Position numbers and translations under genes: made by a program. From contig JAHEYP010000004.1 in assembly GCA_023251535.1 (NCBI GenBank), forward strand, positions 90,989 through 154,988: a stretch of DNA of 64,000 bases, in the 5' to 3' direction. Source of the stretch: Bacteroidota bacterium. GTDB taxonomy: Bacteria > Bacteroidota > Bacteroidia > AKYH767-A > OLB10. This document shows, one piece after another, positions 54,197 to 61,498 of this stretch (its first letter is position 1; each line of letters begins with the position of its first letter). The notes under the pieces are model-generated. The model saw nothing but the letters and a program-made list of their open reading frames with translations, was not told the DNA's origin and ran no database searches.

Positions 54197-56578
54197 TCGA
54201 ATATCATCAGGAGGAAAGCCGGCGCCTAACATTGTCCATGTTGTAGAAAAATTTGGATCAGTGTTTCCTGAAAACATAAAATCTGTAGGGATTGTAGTTG
54301 CTCCTATTGAACCTCCGTGTCCGTCACCACCGTATAAAATATTTGAGCCATCAAGCCAATGTCCGGTTAAATAGTCGTAATAATCATCTGAAATATTTGG
54401 ATTCCCCCCGGTAGATCCATTACTTCCGTAGTAATAAACAAAATGACTTAATCCAATATCCTCGTTTGCTTCGTCAATAATTCCGTTATGGTTATTATCA
54501 ATATTATCGTTGATAGAAGCCTCAGGACCTTTTAAAAACGTAACGTTTTGTACAGGTGGACACGATTGGTATCCATTTGCACCATCATCAATTGAATCAC
54601 CATTAAATGACATAAAACTATTATTTGTGATATTACACTGTATCACATCATCTGTACCATTTCCTAAATCTGAATCTGACCACATCCCGAAATAAAATGA
54701 ATGGTAATCTTTATTACTTCGATTATAAAGATCAAAATGATAAAATGTTGTAGCATTAAGTATATTCGAATTATTTGATTGGTTATTGCAATTAAATGAA
54801 TATGCAGAAGCTTGAATTTCTACACCCATAGATGGAGAATTCGTTTCTGTTTTTAATCCTAATGCATCATTAAATATCCACCATGCCATTTGTTCTCCTT
54901 TTACATCGGGATAATCGCCGTCATAAGGATTATATTCATTATCGGCATTTATATCGATAAATGGTGCCAGCTTTTGAGGGAATTTTGGTTTGTTGTAAAA
55001 TGCAGGCCAGTTTAAGATGAAATCCGGTATTTGATAAATTCCTGCCGAAACATTTCCAATCGCATATTGATATCGAAATTCATCAATATCTGATTTACGC
55101 GCCATCCAAATATGATCAAAATCTTGAAAGGTAGAACTGTCAATTTGTGCTAAAGTGTCAAGTGGTCCAGGAAAAAAATCACAAGAAGAATTTTGTCGGT
55201 ACGTCTGCGCTGCAGTATACAACTGATTACTGTTATCTAAGCCACCGAGCCAAATTGCTGATGCATAAACGCTGTTTTTCCCAGAGTTAAATGGGACTTC
55301 ATACGTCGGATTAAAATTATAAGGATCTAAATGAAGATTCCCTCTATTATGAATTCTGGCAGTAATCATATTGCCTACTAAATTTTCACCATCTATTCCG
55401 ACATAGGACTTAGGAATGATTTGATTGGCAAAGTTGCTTACTTGAAAAGGCTTCGTTGCAAGATGTTCTTCTGGTATTGAATTTAATGCTTGACTACTTA
55501 CTTTAAAAACATTATTGACGTATAAATAAACTACAGGATTGCTGAAGTATATCGTGTCATTGTATATCGAAAAAATGCTATTCATAATTGAAGTATTGGT
55601 TAATAATACTTCTGGATGAATTTTAATTGAATTTGGTTCAATCGATGCTAAATGGTCTTGATTCTGATTAATTATTAGAAAAATTTTATTCCCATTTGAA
55701 ATTAGTCTGGATGAAAACGAAAATTTATTAAAATTACTATTAGTACCATCATATGAAAATGGAGAGGAGCAAAAATCACCACTAACTTTTGCACTAAAAT
55801 TATAAGTTGAATCTAAAGAAATATACTGTTGATTTATTTTTCTTATTATACCTGCTTTTGATGAAATAAGAATAGTGTCATTTGAAGTGAATGAAATATC
55901 ATAAATATCACAATTGGGTAATGCTGAATTCAAATGATTGATATTACTTAAAGTGCCATTATCATAAATAGAATATCCTTCTTTAGTTGATAGCCATACT
56001 TTTCCTTGACTATCTAATGTGATAGATGATATTGTATCATTTAATAAAGTTGAATTTGTATGATTATAAAGCGTGAAACTCTGATTGCTTGCATTGAATT
56101 TTATTAGTCCTGATGTTGTTGCCAGATAAACTAGGTTCCCTGATATTTCAATTTCATTAATTGTAGTAGGAGGGAAGCCAATAGCGGAATTAAAAGCAAT
56201 ATTATTATATCCCGAAGCAGACCTGTGACTGAGTCCGAAGTTTGATGCTACCCATAAATCATAATTACTATCTTGTTTAATAGTGTGAACAGAATCAGAT
56301 GGTAAATATGTTCCCGAAATAGTATCCTTTACACTTGTCCATGTAGAGCCATTCCAATAAATTAATCCGTTAGCCGCTAACCCGATCCAAATATTTCCCG
56401 AAGGCTCAATTGCTATACCTCTTTTGTTCCTGATTGATGTTGCGGAGCTAAATCCTAGATTTTGATAATTGATCGGAATTGTAACTTTGGGTAAATAGGT
56501 ACTAGTATTATAATTCGATTGAGCTTGAACGGTATTATTCAATAAAAGGATAAAAATGAACAGGTAGATAATTCTCAT
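53519..56578 (-). CDS. Propeller-containing T9SS type A cargo protein, paralogue A
   Basis: 1,019 residues with the same plan as paralogue B: signal peptide (MRIIYLFIFILLLNNTVQAQ), Reg_prop-like blades (NIWIGLAANGLIYW, DLWVASNFGLSHR, KVWLSTKEGYSIY), central calcium-loop-like segments (DINADNEYNPYDGDYPD; DNNHNGIIDEANED), PKD-like module and an identical type A sorting domain. It is the first gene of a two-gene tandem unit; the 260 nt upstream hold an inverted repeat and the start of the repeat array. Exported by T9SS, probably surface-attached. The pair lies next to a two-component system and another propeller, suggesting but not proving a shared regulon. Confidence 0.88.
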   Translation of the reverse strand: MRIIYLFIFILLLNNTVQAQSNYNTSTYLPKVTIPINYQNLGFSSATSIRNKRGIAIEPSGNIWIGLAANGLIYWNGSTWTSVKDTISGTYLPSDSVHTIKQDSNYDLWVASNFGLSHRSASGYNNIAFNSAIGFPPTTINEIEISGNLVYLATTSGLIKFNASNQSFTLYNHTNSTLLNDTISSITLDSQGKVWLSTKEGYSIYDNGTLSNINHLNSALPNCDIYDISFTSNDTILISSKAGIIRKINQQYISLDSTYNFSAKVSGDFCSSPFSYDGTNSNFNKFSFSSRLISNGNKIFLIINQNQDHLASIEPNSIKIHPEVLLTNTSIMNSIFSIYNDTIYFSNPVVYLYVNNVFKVSSQALNSIPEEHLATKPFQVSNFANQIIPKSYVGIDGENLVGNMITARIHNRGNLHLDPYNFNPTYEVPFNSGKNSVYASAIWLGGLDNSNQLYTAAQTYRQNSSCDFFPGPLDTLAQIDSSTFQDFDHIWMARKSDIDEFRYQYAIGNVSAGIYQIPDFILNWPAFYNKPKFPQKLAPFIDINADNEYNPYDGDYPDVKGEQMAWWIFNDALGLKTETNSPSMGVEIQASAYSFNCNNQSNNSNILNATTFYHFDLYNRSNKDYHSFYFGMWSDSDLGNGTDDVIQCNITNNSFMSFNGDSIDDGANGYQSCPPVQNVTFLKGPEASINDNIDNNHNGIIDEANEDIGLSHFVYYYGSNGSTGGNPNISDDYYDYLTGHWLDGSNILYGGDGHGGSIGATTIPTDFMFSGNTDPNFSTTWTMLGAGFPPDDIRGVGSVGPFDLPAGSMKSFDIAFITGPSNYGPGGMALNDSIVANIRNQFRSGTFDNFQGSIPSISGPAFTAALNTYNYTLPIQLNAGSTVIWSVQNGTIISGQGSNSINVLWGTIGAGTVSVELLNSNACKAIDTLQVKIGTVGLTQNIQDDFVRVYPNPTSSILNIESKEHKIATYEIRNLQGQIVSHQTYSQSIDLQYLTDGVYFILLLDNNRKVLSRKLVVKE

Positions 56579-56668
56579 TTGTTTAATTTTTTAAATTGCA
56601 GAAATATTTTCTAAATGACAAACGATTTAGACAGAATGTTGTCCTGGCTCAAAATTATTTATGTTTAT

Positions 56669-56729
56669 TAATCCTAATTACCTTTTCTTATTGTGGGTAA
56701 TTATATAAAAGTACGAAAAATTAGGATTA
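56669..56729. promoter_or_regulatory. 10-bp inverted repeat upstream of the cargo operon
   Basis: TAATCCTAAT (56669-56678) and ATTAGGATTA (56720-56729) are perfect inverted copies 41 nt apart, 91-151 nt upstream of the start of the gene ending at 53519. Could be a regulator site or a weak hairpin; no consensus promoter is evident nearby. Confidence 0.4.
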
Positions 56730-56773
56730 TCTACTTTTCAAAAGAAAGCTTTGGCTACTCTAAAAACAAAAGA

Positions 56774-57426
56774 CCGAGTTGCAAAACAACGATGTCCGCT
56801 GCGCTAATTTTCTATTTCAAGCCCTTTTTAGGTTCAAGCAAGCTTGGGTAATCTCTCGAAGGGAGTCGCTATCGCGCTTCCCTTCTCGTCGAATAGCCTA
56901 AGAACGCTAAGCCTACTGCGTAGGCTATACTTCATTTACGGGTATTTGGATTTTCAAGCGAGGCTAAATTCGAAGGGAGTCGCTATCGCGCTTCCCTTCT
57001 TACCCGAGTTGCAAAACAACGATGACCGCTTCGCTAATTTTCTATTTCAAGCCCTTTTTAGCTTCAAGCAAGCTTGGCTAATCTCTCGAAGGGAGTCGCT
57101 ATCGCGCTTCCCTTCTCGTCGAATAGCCTAAGAACGCTAAGCCTACTGCGTAGGCTATACTTCATTTCCATGTATTTGGATTTTCAAGCGAGGCTAAATT
57201 CGAAGGGAGTCGCTATCGCGCTTCCCTTCTTACCCGAGTTGCAAAACAACGATGTCCGCTGCGCTAATTTTCTATTTCAAGCTCTTTTTAGCTTCAAGCA
57301 AGCTTGGCTAATCTCTCGAAGGGAGTCGCTATCGCGCTTCCCTTCTCGTCGAATAGCCTAAGAACGCTAAGCCTACTGCGTAGGCTATACTTCATTTCCA
57401 TGTATTTGGATTTTCAAGCGAGGCTT
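56774..57426. repeat. Array of three 230-bp tandem repeats packed with hairpins (no gene)
   Basis: Units start at 56774, 57004 and 57234 (period exactly 230 bp; the third is truncated at about 57426). Each full unit carries two copies of a 30-bp imperfect hairpin (GAAGGGAGTCGC ... GCTTCCCTTC; at 56857, 56971, 57087, 57201, 57317) and a hairpin AGCCTA-CTGCG-TAGGCT (first at 56910-56926). Units differ by a few substitutions, e.g. TTACGGG in unit 1 versus TTCCATG in units 2 and 3. The only open frames (about 95 codons) are by-products of the repetition, since 230 is not a multiple of 3. The stretch 56579-56773 upstream holds no gene. Confidence 0.93.
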
Positions 57427-57450
57427 GAATCCAAATACCCGTAAATGAAG
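57390..57450. repeat. Large imperfect palindrome closing the repeat array
   Basis: The end of unit 3 (57390-57419) faces an inverted segment (57423-57450) with loop GAG. The inverted segment 57428-57450 is the exact reverse complement of 56930-56952 in unit 1, not of the adjoining unit 3, which differs at several bases. Confidence 0.85.
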
Positions 57451-57472
57451 AAAGCCACCAAAAGGTGGCTTT
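57451..57472 (-). terminator. tRNA-Arg terminator
   Basis: AAAGCCACC / GGTGGCTTT 9-bp stem with a 4-nt loop, followed on the minus strand by CTTCATTT; 15 nt past the tRNA 3' end. Confidence 0.75.
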
Positions 57473-57486
57473 GCGTTCTCATAATG

Positions 57487-57560
57487 TGGTCTCGAAGGGA
57501 TTCAAACCCCTAACCTTCTGATCCGTAGTCAGATGCTCTATTCAGTTGAGCTACGAAACC
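57487..57560 (-). tRNA. tRNA-Arg (anticodon ACG)
   Basis: 74 nt without encoded CCA. Acceptor stem GGTTTCG pairs with CGAGACC (one G-U), discriminator A; D arm TAGCTCAACTGAATAGAGCA; anticodon stem TCTGA/TCAGA around loop CTACGGA giving anticodon ACG (wobble A34 is expected to be deaminated to inosine by TadA); T arm GGGGTTTGAATCCCT. Reads CGU/CGC/CGA codons. It has a full-consensus promoter upstream and a terminator, and borders the 230-bp repeat array at its 3' side. Confidence 0.97.
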
Positions 57561-57576
57561 ATTCACTTGCGGGGTG

Positions 57577-57606
57577 CAAATTTACAAAATATTTAATTTC
57601 CGACAA
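57577..57606 (-). promoter_or_regulatory. tRNA-Arg promoter (TTG-N19-TAAATTTG)
   Basis: On the minus strand TTG (57606-57604), 19-nt spacer and TAAATTTG (57584-57577), followed by C; 16 nt upstream of the tRNA 5' end. Confidence 0.8.
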
Positions 57607-57655
57607 GGAAATTGAGATTTCTTTTGGTTTGATTATGAATGGGTTATTTATTTTG

Positions 57656-58108
57656 TTAGTTGGAATGGGTTTCAGGTACCACAGAAAGCGTCTTTTTATC
57701 GACTCCAACAACTTTAATAGGGTAATTGGGCGGTATATTGCCTTTGGCGCTGGTGGCCTTATAGCGTTGTCCGTTGATGCGTACCGTTCCATCGGGATTT
57801 AAACTGGTGAGCGTTAGTCCGGTTTGGTCGATACTAATATTATCGTTACTCTGGACACCATTCATCAACTTTTCAATCTTGGACGTATTTTTTTGAGCCC
57901 ATATACGCACAAATACTAATAGCACCAGCGCTGTTATTCCGTAAATAATGGCTTTATTGGTTTCCATCGACTGGCTTACCCATAAAACTCCTACCGATAA
58001 AAATACAATGCCTCCTAGGCGTATCGCGGGATTGTTTTTGATTAAAGCATCGCTGATGACAAGCGACACCGCAAATAGAAATAGGAGAATAGCAAATATC
58101 ATCGACAT
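57656..58108 (-). CDS. NfeD-like membrane protein with OB-fold domain
   Basis: 150 residues. Two or three N-terminal membrane helices (MIFAILLFLFAVSLVISDALI, AIRLGGIVFLSVGVLWVS, AIIYGITALVLLVFVRIW) and a C-terminal NfeD-type OB-fold (residues about 95-145: GLTLTSLNPDGTVRINGQRYKATSAKGNIPPNYPIKVVGVDKKTLSVVP). NfeD proteins usually pair with SPFH/stomatin proteins in membrane microdomains; no SPFH gene is adjacent here. It is separated from the upstream M48 gene by a terminator. Role at the inner membrane; function inferred from family only. Confidence 0.8.
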   Translation of the reverse strand: MSMIFAILLFLFAVSLVISDALIKNNPAIRLGGIVFLSVGVLWVSQSMETNKAIIYGITALVLLVFVRIWAQKNTSKIEKLMNGVQSNDNISIDQTGLTLTSLNPDGTVRINGQRYKATSAKGNIPPNYPIKVVGVDKKTLSVVPETHSN

Positions 58109-58122
58109 AGTGTTCGCGAATT

Positions 58123-58150
58123 AAAAAGCCCCTCTTGCGGAAGGGCTTTT
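58123..58150 (-). terminator. Terminator after the M48 peptidase gene
   Basis: AAAAGCCC / GGGCTTTT stem with an 11-nt loop, T-rich on both strands; 3 nt past the M48 stop codon and 15 nt before the NfeD-like gene start. Confidence 0.8.
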
Positions 58151-58152
58151 GA

Positions 58153-58950
58153 TTATTTTTTCTTGTAGTATTTCATGGCTTCCGGCATAAATGCTTCCAG
58201 ATCTTTTACCCTCTTAGTATCACTAGGGTGGGTAGAAAGAATTTGTGGTGGTTTAGCTCCGCCTTGTGCCGACATACGCTTCCAGAATTTTGGAGCTTCT
58301 TGGGGATCGTAACCCGCCATCGCTGCGAAAATCAATCCTAATTTATCAGCTTCCGACTCATGCAGTCTAGAGTAAGGTAATAATACCGCTACCTGTGATC
58401 CAACGCCATATGCTGTATTGAAAATGGTTTGAGTTTGAGCACTCTTCGTTTGTAATGCCACATTAAGTGCCATTCCGCCCATTTGAGTCATCATTTCTTG
58501 ACTCATTCGCTCATTACCATGTCGTGCAACAGCATGAGCAATTTCGTGTCCCATCACTATAGCTAACGCCGTTTCGTTTTGAGTTACTCCTAATAGTCCT
58601 GAATAAACCACCACTTTTCCACCCGGCATACACCAAGCATTCACCGTAGGATCGTTTACGAGATTATATTCCCATTTATATCCTGCTAAACGATCGCTCA
58701 TTTTATTCTTTGCCATGTATTGCGTTACAGCAGTTTCTATTCTGCTGCCAACACGTTTTACCATAGCTGCGTCGTTATTCGATGATGCAGTAGGAGGGTT
58801 CTTAGTTAAGAAGTCTTTGTATTCGGTTAAACTCATCCCGATTAAATCGCTTTCGGGCAATAAATTCACCTGACGTCGCCCAGTAACAGGAACTTTGCTA
58901 CAAGATGACACAATGATAATAGCAGATAATGCTATAAGTAATTTACGCAT
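58153..58950 (-). CDS. M48 family zinc metallopeptidase, lipoprotein
   Basis: 265 residues. Lipoprotein signal with the lipid-accepting Cys at residue 17 (IIIVSSCSKVPVTGRRQ), then an M48C/BepA-LoiP-type domain: HExxH at 135-139 (VMGHEIAHAVARHGNERMS) with the third zinc-ligand Glu expected in HESEADKLGLIFAAMAGYDP, and the family's NAWCMPGGKVVVYSGLL strand. Acts as a periplasmic protease in outer-membrane protein quality control (inferred from BepA/LoiP relatives). It is 41 nt downstream of clpS, perhaps in one transcript with it. Confidence 0.94.
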   Translation of the reverse strand: MRKLLIALSAIIIVSSCSKVPVTGRRQVNLLPESDLIGMSLTEYKDFLTKNPPTASSNNDAAMVKRVGSRIETAVTQYMAKNKMSDRLAGYKWEYNLVNDPTVNAWCMPGGKVVVYSGLLGVTQNETALAIVMGHEIAHAVARHGNERMSQEMMTQMGGMALNVALQTKSAQTQTIFNTAYGVGSQVAVLLPYSRLHESEADKLGLIFAAMAGYDPQEAPKFWKRMSAQGGAKPPQILSTHPSDTKRVKDLEAFMPEAMKYYKKK

Positions 58951-58991
58951 GGATATAGACCGGAAATTCCGGTTTGATGTAATAAAATGGA

Positions 58992-59279
58992 TTATTCAAT
59001 AGTCGCATTAAGGCCGCGTTCAACCAATGCTTCGCGCATCGGACGAAGGTCTTTAAAAGAACCTTCTTTAACAGCACATCGTCCACTATAATGAACAATA
59101 TAGCTGCATTGCTCCGCTTGCTCAGGATGATGTTGGCATACCTTAACTAAAGAATCAATAACCCAGTCAAAAGTATTTACATCATCATTGTAGAGAACCA
59201 AATTGTTTTCTTTTTCAACCTGCTCTTCAACGAGAATATCCTCTTCTTCCAGTGGCTTACCAAAATGATTTTTGCTCAT
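58992..59279 (-). CDS. clpS: ATP-dependent Clp protease adaptor ClpS
   Basis: 95 residues from the ATG at 59279 (MSKNHFGK). After a flexible acidic N-terminus the ClpS core is clear: NNLVLYNDDVNTFDWVIDSLVKVCQHHPEQAEQCSYIVHYSGRCAVKEG, including the NDD and His residues that form the N-degron binding pocket. It delivers N-end-rule substrates to ClpA/ClpC. A TTG two codons earlier is not needed. No clpA is nearby. Confidence 0.95.
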   Translation of the reverse strand: MSKNHFGKPLEEEDILVEEQVEKENNLVLYNDDVNTFDWVIDSLVKVCQHHPEQAEQCSYIVHYSGRCAVKEGSFKDLRPMREALVERGLNATIE

Positions 59280-59397
59280 GAACAATATTGTTTGATGTAA
59301 AGGTAAGGAGTTCTGTTTGTTTGTGGAAACAGTCGCCGTGAATAATTCTCAACAATTATGTTAACATGTTGGTTTAGAGTGTGGTAAGTGTAAAAAA

Positions 59398-59430
59398 GAA
59401 AACAGCCCCATTTTCATGGAGCTGCTTTCT
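59398..59430 (-). terminator. Terminator of the PorE-like gene
   Basis: On the minus strand AGCAGCTCCAT-GAAA-ATGGGGCTGTT (two G-U pairs) followed by TTCTTTTTT, 17 nt past the stop codon. Confidence 0.85.
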
Positions 59431-59446
59431 ACCTTAAAATATTTTA

Positions 59447-61276
59447 TTATTTTTTCGTTTGAATTGCGTTTTGCAAATTCATCGGTTTTTCGTTTTTGAA
59501 TGCGACTACGAATGCATCTCCAAATCCAGCTTGTTTCATTGTTGAGCGTAAGTTTTTAGCTGACGAATAACTTGTTTCTGCTCCTACGAAGAAGCGTAAC
59601 CATGTTTTGTCGTCGTAACTTGTCATCATCGACTTGTCAGTTCTCTTTTCTAAGCGTTTTTGAACTCGTTCACGTTGTGATTTGTTGAACGCTCCAATTT
59701 GAACTTTGAATACAATATTGCCCGTTAAGTCGACTTTGATTCCGTCGTTTTTCAACGCAGTTGCATTTTTAATTGCTGCTTCTGCTGCTTTTGCTGCCAC
59801 TACTGCAGGATCAATTCCTGCCATTTTCATAGCTGCCATATCGGCTTCTGTAATTCCGCCTGTTGTTGTTCCTTCTTCATCAGCAGTTGCTGTTAAGTTG
59901 TCGCCAACTAATCCTGCGTCTGTTAAGCGTCGGTTGCTGATGGCAACGTCTTCCATTCCGTTTAAGCTCTTGCTTAAGAAGATATCTTGTACGTAAATAC
60001 GATCGCTAAATTCTCCGAATCGTACTTCTTCTGTATGTGAAGAATAGCCTGGTGCTTCAACTTTAAAGCTGTAGGTTCCTGGTCCAGGTAATTCTACTGC
60101 ATATGCTCCCGTTACTTTGTCGGTTGTAACATTGGCTACAATGTTTGAGTCGCCATCGCGAGTAATAGTAATCTGAATTTCTTTTAAATCAGGTTTTCCA
60201 ATACAGTTGAATTTTCCATTTATTGCTACAGGTAATTCTTCTGTATTTGAATACGGAACTTTATATACTGTTAATGTTCCCGGTGCTGTTTCACGTTGAG
60301 AAGTGAAGTAAGCAGTTTGATCTACTGTTGATGAAACAAAGCAAAAATCATCGTCCGGTGAGTTATATGGTGATCCCATATTTTCAGGATTACTCCATGT
60401 TTTAGATACCGTATTATAGTATGCTTTGAATAAGTCAAATCCTCCTGTTGTATTGTGTCCGCGTGAACTGAAGTATAAAATTCGGCCGTCAGAATTACAA
60501 GTAGGGAATAGTTCGTCTTGCGTTGAGTTTAATGAAGCTTCTATGCGTTTTGGTTCTCCCCAATTATCATCCAAATCTTTTTCTACTCTGAAGATATCGC
60601 GACTCGCTGTTGCATCAGATTTTGAACTAAAATACATAACGCGTCCGTTAGAGCTTAAGAAGATTGTTGGGCGTTCATCCTTATCACTTTTCGATGCCGA
60701 AATAATTTGATCTGGCATGCTTAAAAGTTTTCCGTTTGGTTGGTTGAAAGCGTATTTCGAATAGAAGTCTGAAGCTAACGATTCAGTTCTTTCTTGAATC
60801 GATGATAACTTCGTAGTATCTAATATTCGCTTAGCATTGTTTACCATTTCGATGTATTGTGGAATACTCCAACGAGGAGAATTCTTATCACCGATAATGC
60901 TGTTGAATTCAACGAACGATTGTAATGATTCGTTGAACTTGTAAGTTAAATGACAAGCACGACCATAGTAATAGTAGATGTCTTCCGGAGTCTTCGGATT
61001 TTCCATCGCAGCTTCAAGATAAGGCAATGCCTGATTCTTGTCTTTGCCTACGATTAACAGACAAATACCATAGTAGTAGTTGTACTTATAATTTTTAGGA
61101 TTACTGCTTACCAATTGGGCAAACAGTGGGGCAGCCTTTTCGTACTGCTTTGCAAGAAAATACTTCTCTGCAGTTTTTGAACGTTGTCCTTCGGACATGT
61201 TTCCTGCTAAAGCAGTAATGGAATTAGTGAATAGCACACATACCAATAACACAAGTAATATTAGCTTCTTTTTCAT
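59447..61276 (-). CDS. PorE-like periplasmic protein: TPR, WD40-like (PD40), CarboxypepD_reg-like and SPOR domains
   Basis: 609 residues. Signal peptide (MKKKLILLVLLVCVLFTNSITALAG); TPR repeats about residues 30-150 (AEKYFLAKQYEKAAPLFAQLVSSNPKN); PD40/WD40-like repeats about 195-345 (RPTIFLSSNGRVMYFSSKSDATASRDIFRV, LFPTCNSDGRILYFSSRGHNTTGGFDLFKA, FCFVSSTVDQTAYFTSQRE); a carboxypeptidase-regulatory-like fold about 350-440; an Ala-rich linker; and a C-terminal SPOR-type domain about 525-600 (FKVQIGAFNKSQRERVQKRLEK ... WLRFFVGAETSYSSAKNLRSTMKQAGF). T9SS PorE has the same first three modules but ends in an OmpA peptidoglycan-binding domain; SPOR also binds peptidoglycan. A tether of the T9SS to the wall is plausible but inferred. 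Confidence 0.85.
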   Translation of the reverse strand: MKKKLILLVLLVCVLFTNSITALAGNMSEGQRSKTAEKYFLAKQYEKAAPLFAQLVSSNPKNYKYNYYYGICLLIVGKDKNQALPYLEAAMENPKTPEDIYYYYGRACHLTYKFNESLQSFVEFNSIIGDKNSPRWSIPQYIEMVNNAKRILDTTKLSSIQERTESLASDFYSKYAFNQPNGKLLSMPDQIISASKSDKDERPTIFLSSNGRVMYFSSKSDATASRDIFRVEKDLDDNWGEPKRIEASLNSTQDELFPTCNSDGRILYFSSRGHNTTGGFDLFKAYYNTVSKTWSNPENMGSPYNSPDDDFCFVSSTVDQTAYFTSQRETAPGTLTVYKVPYSNTEELPVAINGKFNCIGKPDLKEIQITITRDGDSNIVANVTTDKVTGAYAVELPGPGTYSFKVEAPGYSSHTEEVRFGEFSDRIYVQDIFLSKSLNGMEDVAISNRRLTDAGLVGDNLTATADEEGTTTGGITEADMAAMKMAGIDPAVVAAKAAEAAIKNATALKNDGIKVDLTGNIVFKVQIGAFNKSQRERVQKRLEKRTDKSMMTSYDDKTWLRFFVGAETSYSSAKNLRSTMKQAGFGDAFVVAFKNEKPMNLQNAIQTKK

Positions 61277-61443
61277 TAGTGCGGATGATTTTGAACGCCC
61301 CGTATATACGCCTGTAACTTCCGCGTTGTTACACTTTGCTTATTTTAAATTGCTAATTCCTTCAAAAATTGTTGAAATAACCTTACACGGGAATTACAGG
61401 GAAATATTGGTTATGTCTATTGAAAATGAATTAGATATAAACG

Positions 61444-61471
61444 AAAAACGCACCTTTTATTGGTGCGTTTT
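61444..61471 (-). terminator. plsY terminator
   Basis: On the minus strand AAAACGCACC-(7 nt)-GGTGCGTTTTT hairpin, 28 nt past the stop codon; T-tracts on both sides. Confidence 0.88.
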
Positions 61472-61498
61472 GTGATTTTCTTACAGATTTTGTGATTT

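Noticed and set aside
50411..56578. Insertion sequence or transposon explanation for the 680-bp direct repeats
   Set aside because: The repeats are entirely coding, in the same frame of homologous genes, with no terminal inverted repeats or transposase.
56844..57361. Two overlapping 95-codon open frames (starting KGVAIALPF-like) as small genes
   Set aside because: They are created by the 230-bp repetition, have atypical composition, no promoter and no frame-consistent repetition because 230 is not divisible by 3.
56774..57426. CRISPR array
   Set aside because: Units are 230 bp and contiguous, with no unique spacers, and no cas genes are nearby.
57533..57802. Plus-strand 89-codon frame beginning in the tRNA
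   Set aside because: It overlaps the tRNA-Arg gene and the C-terminal OB-fold of the NfeD-like gene on the opposite strand.
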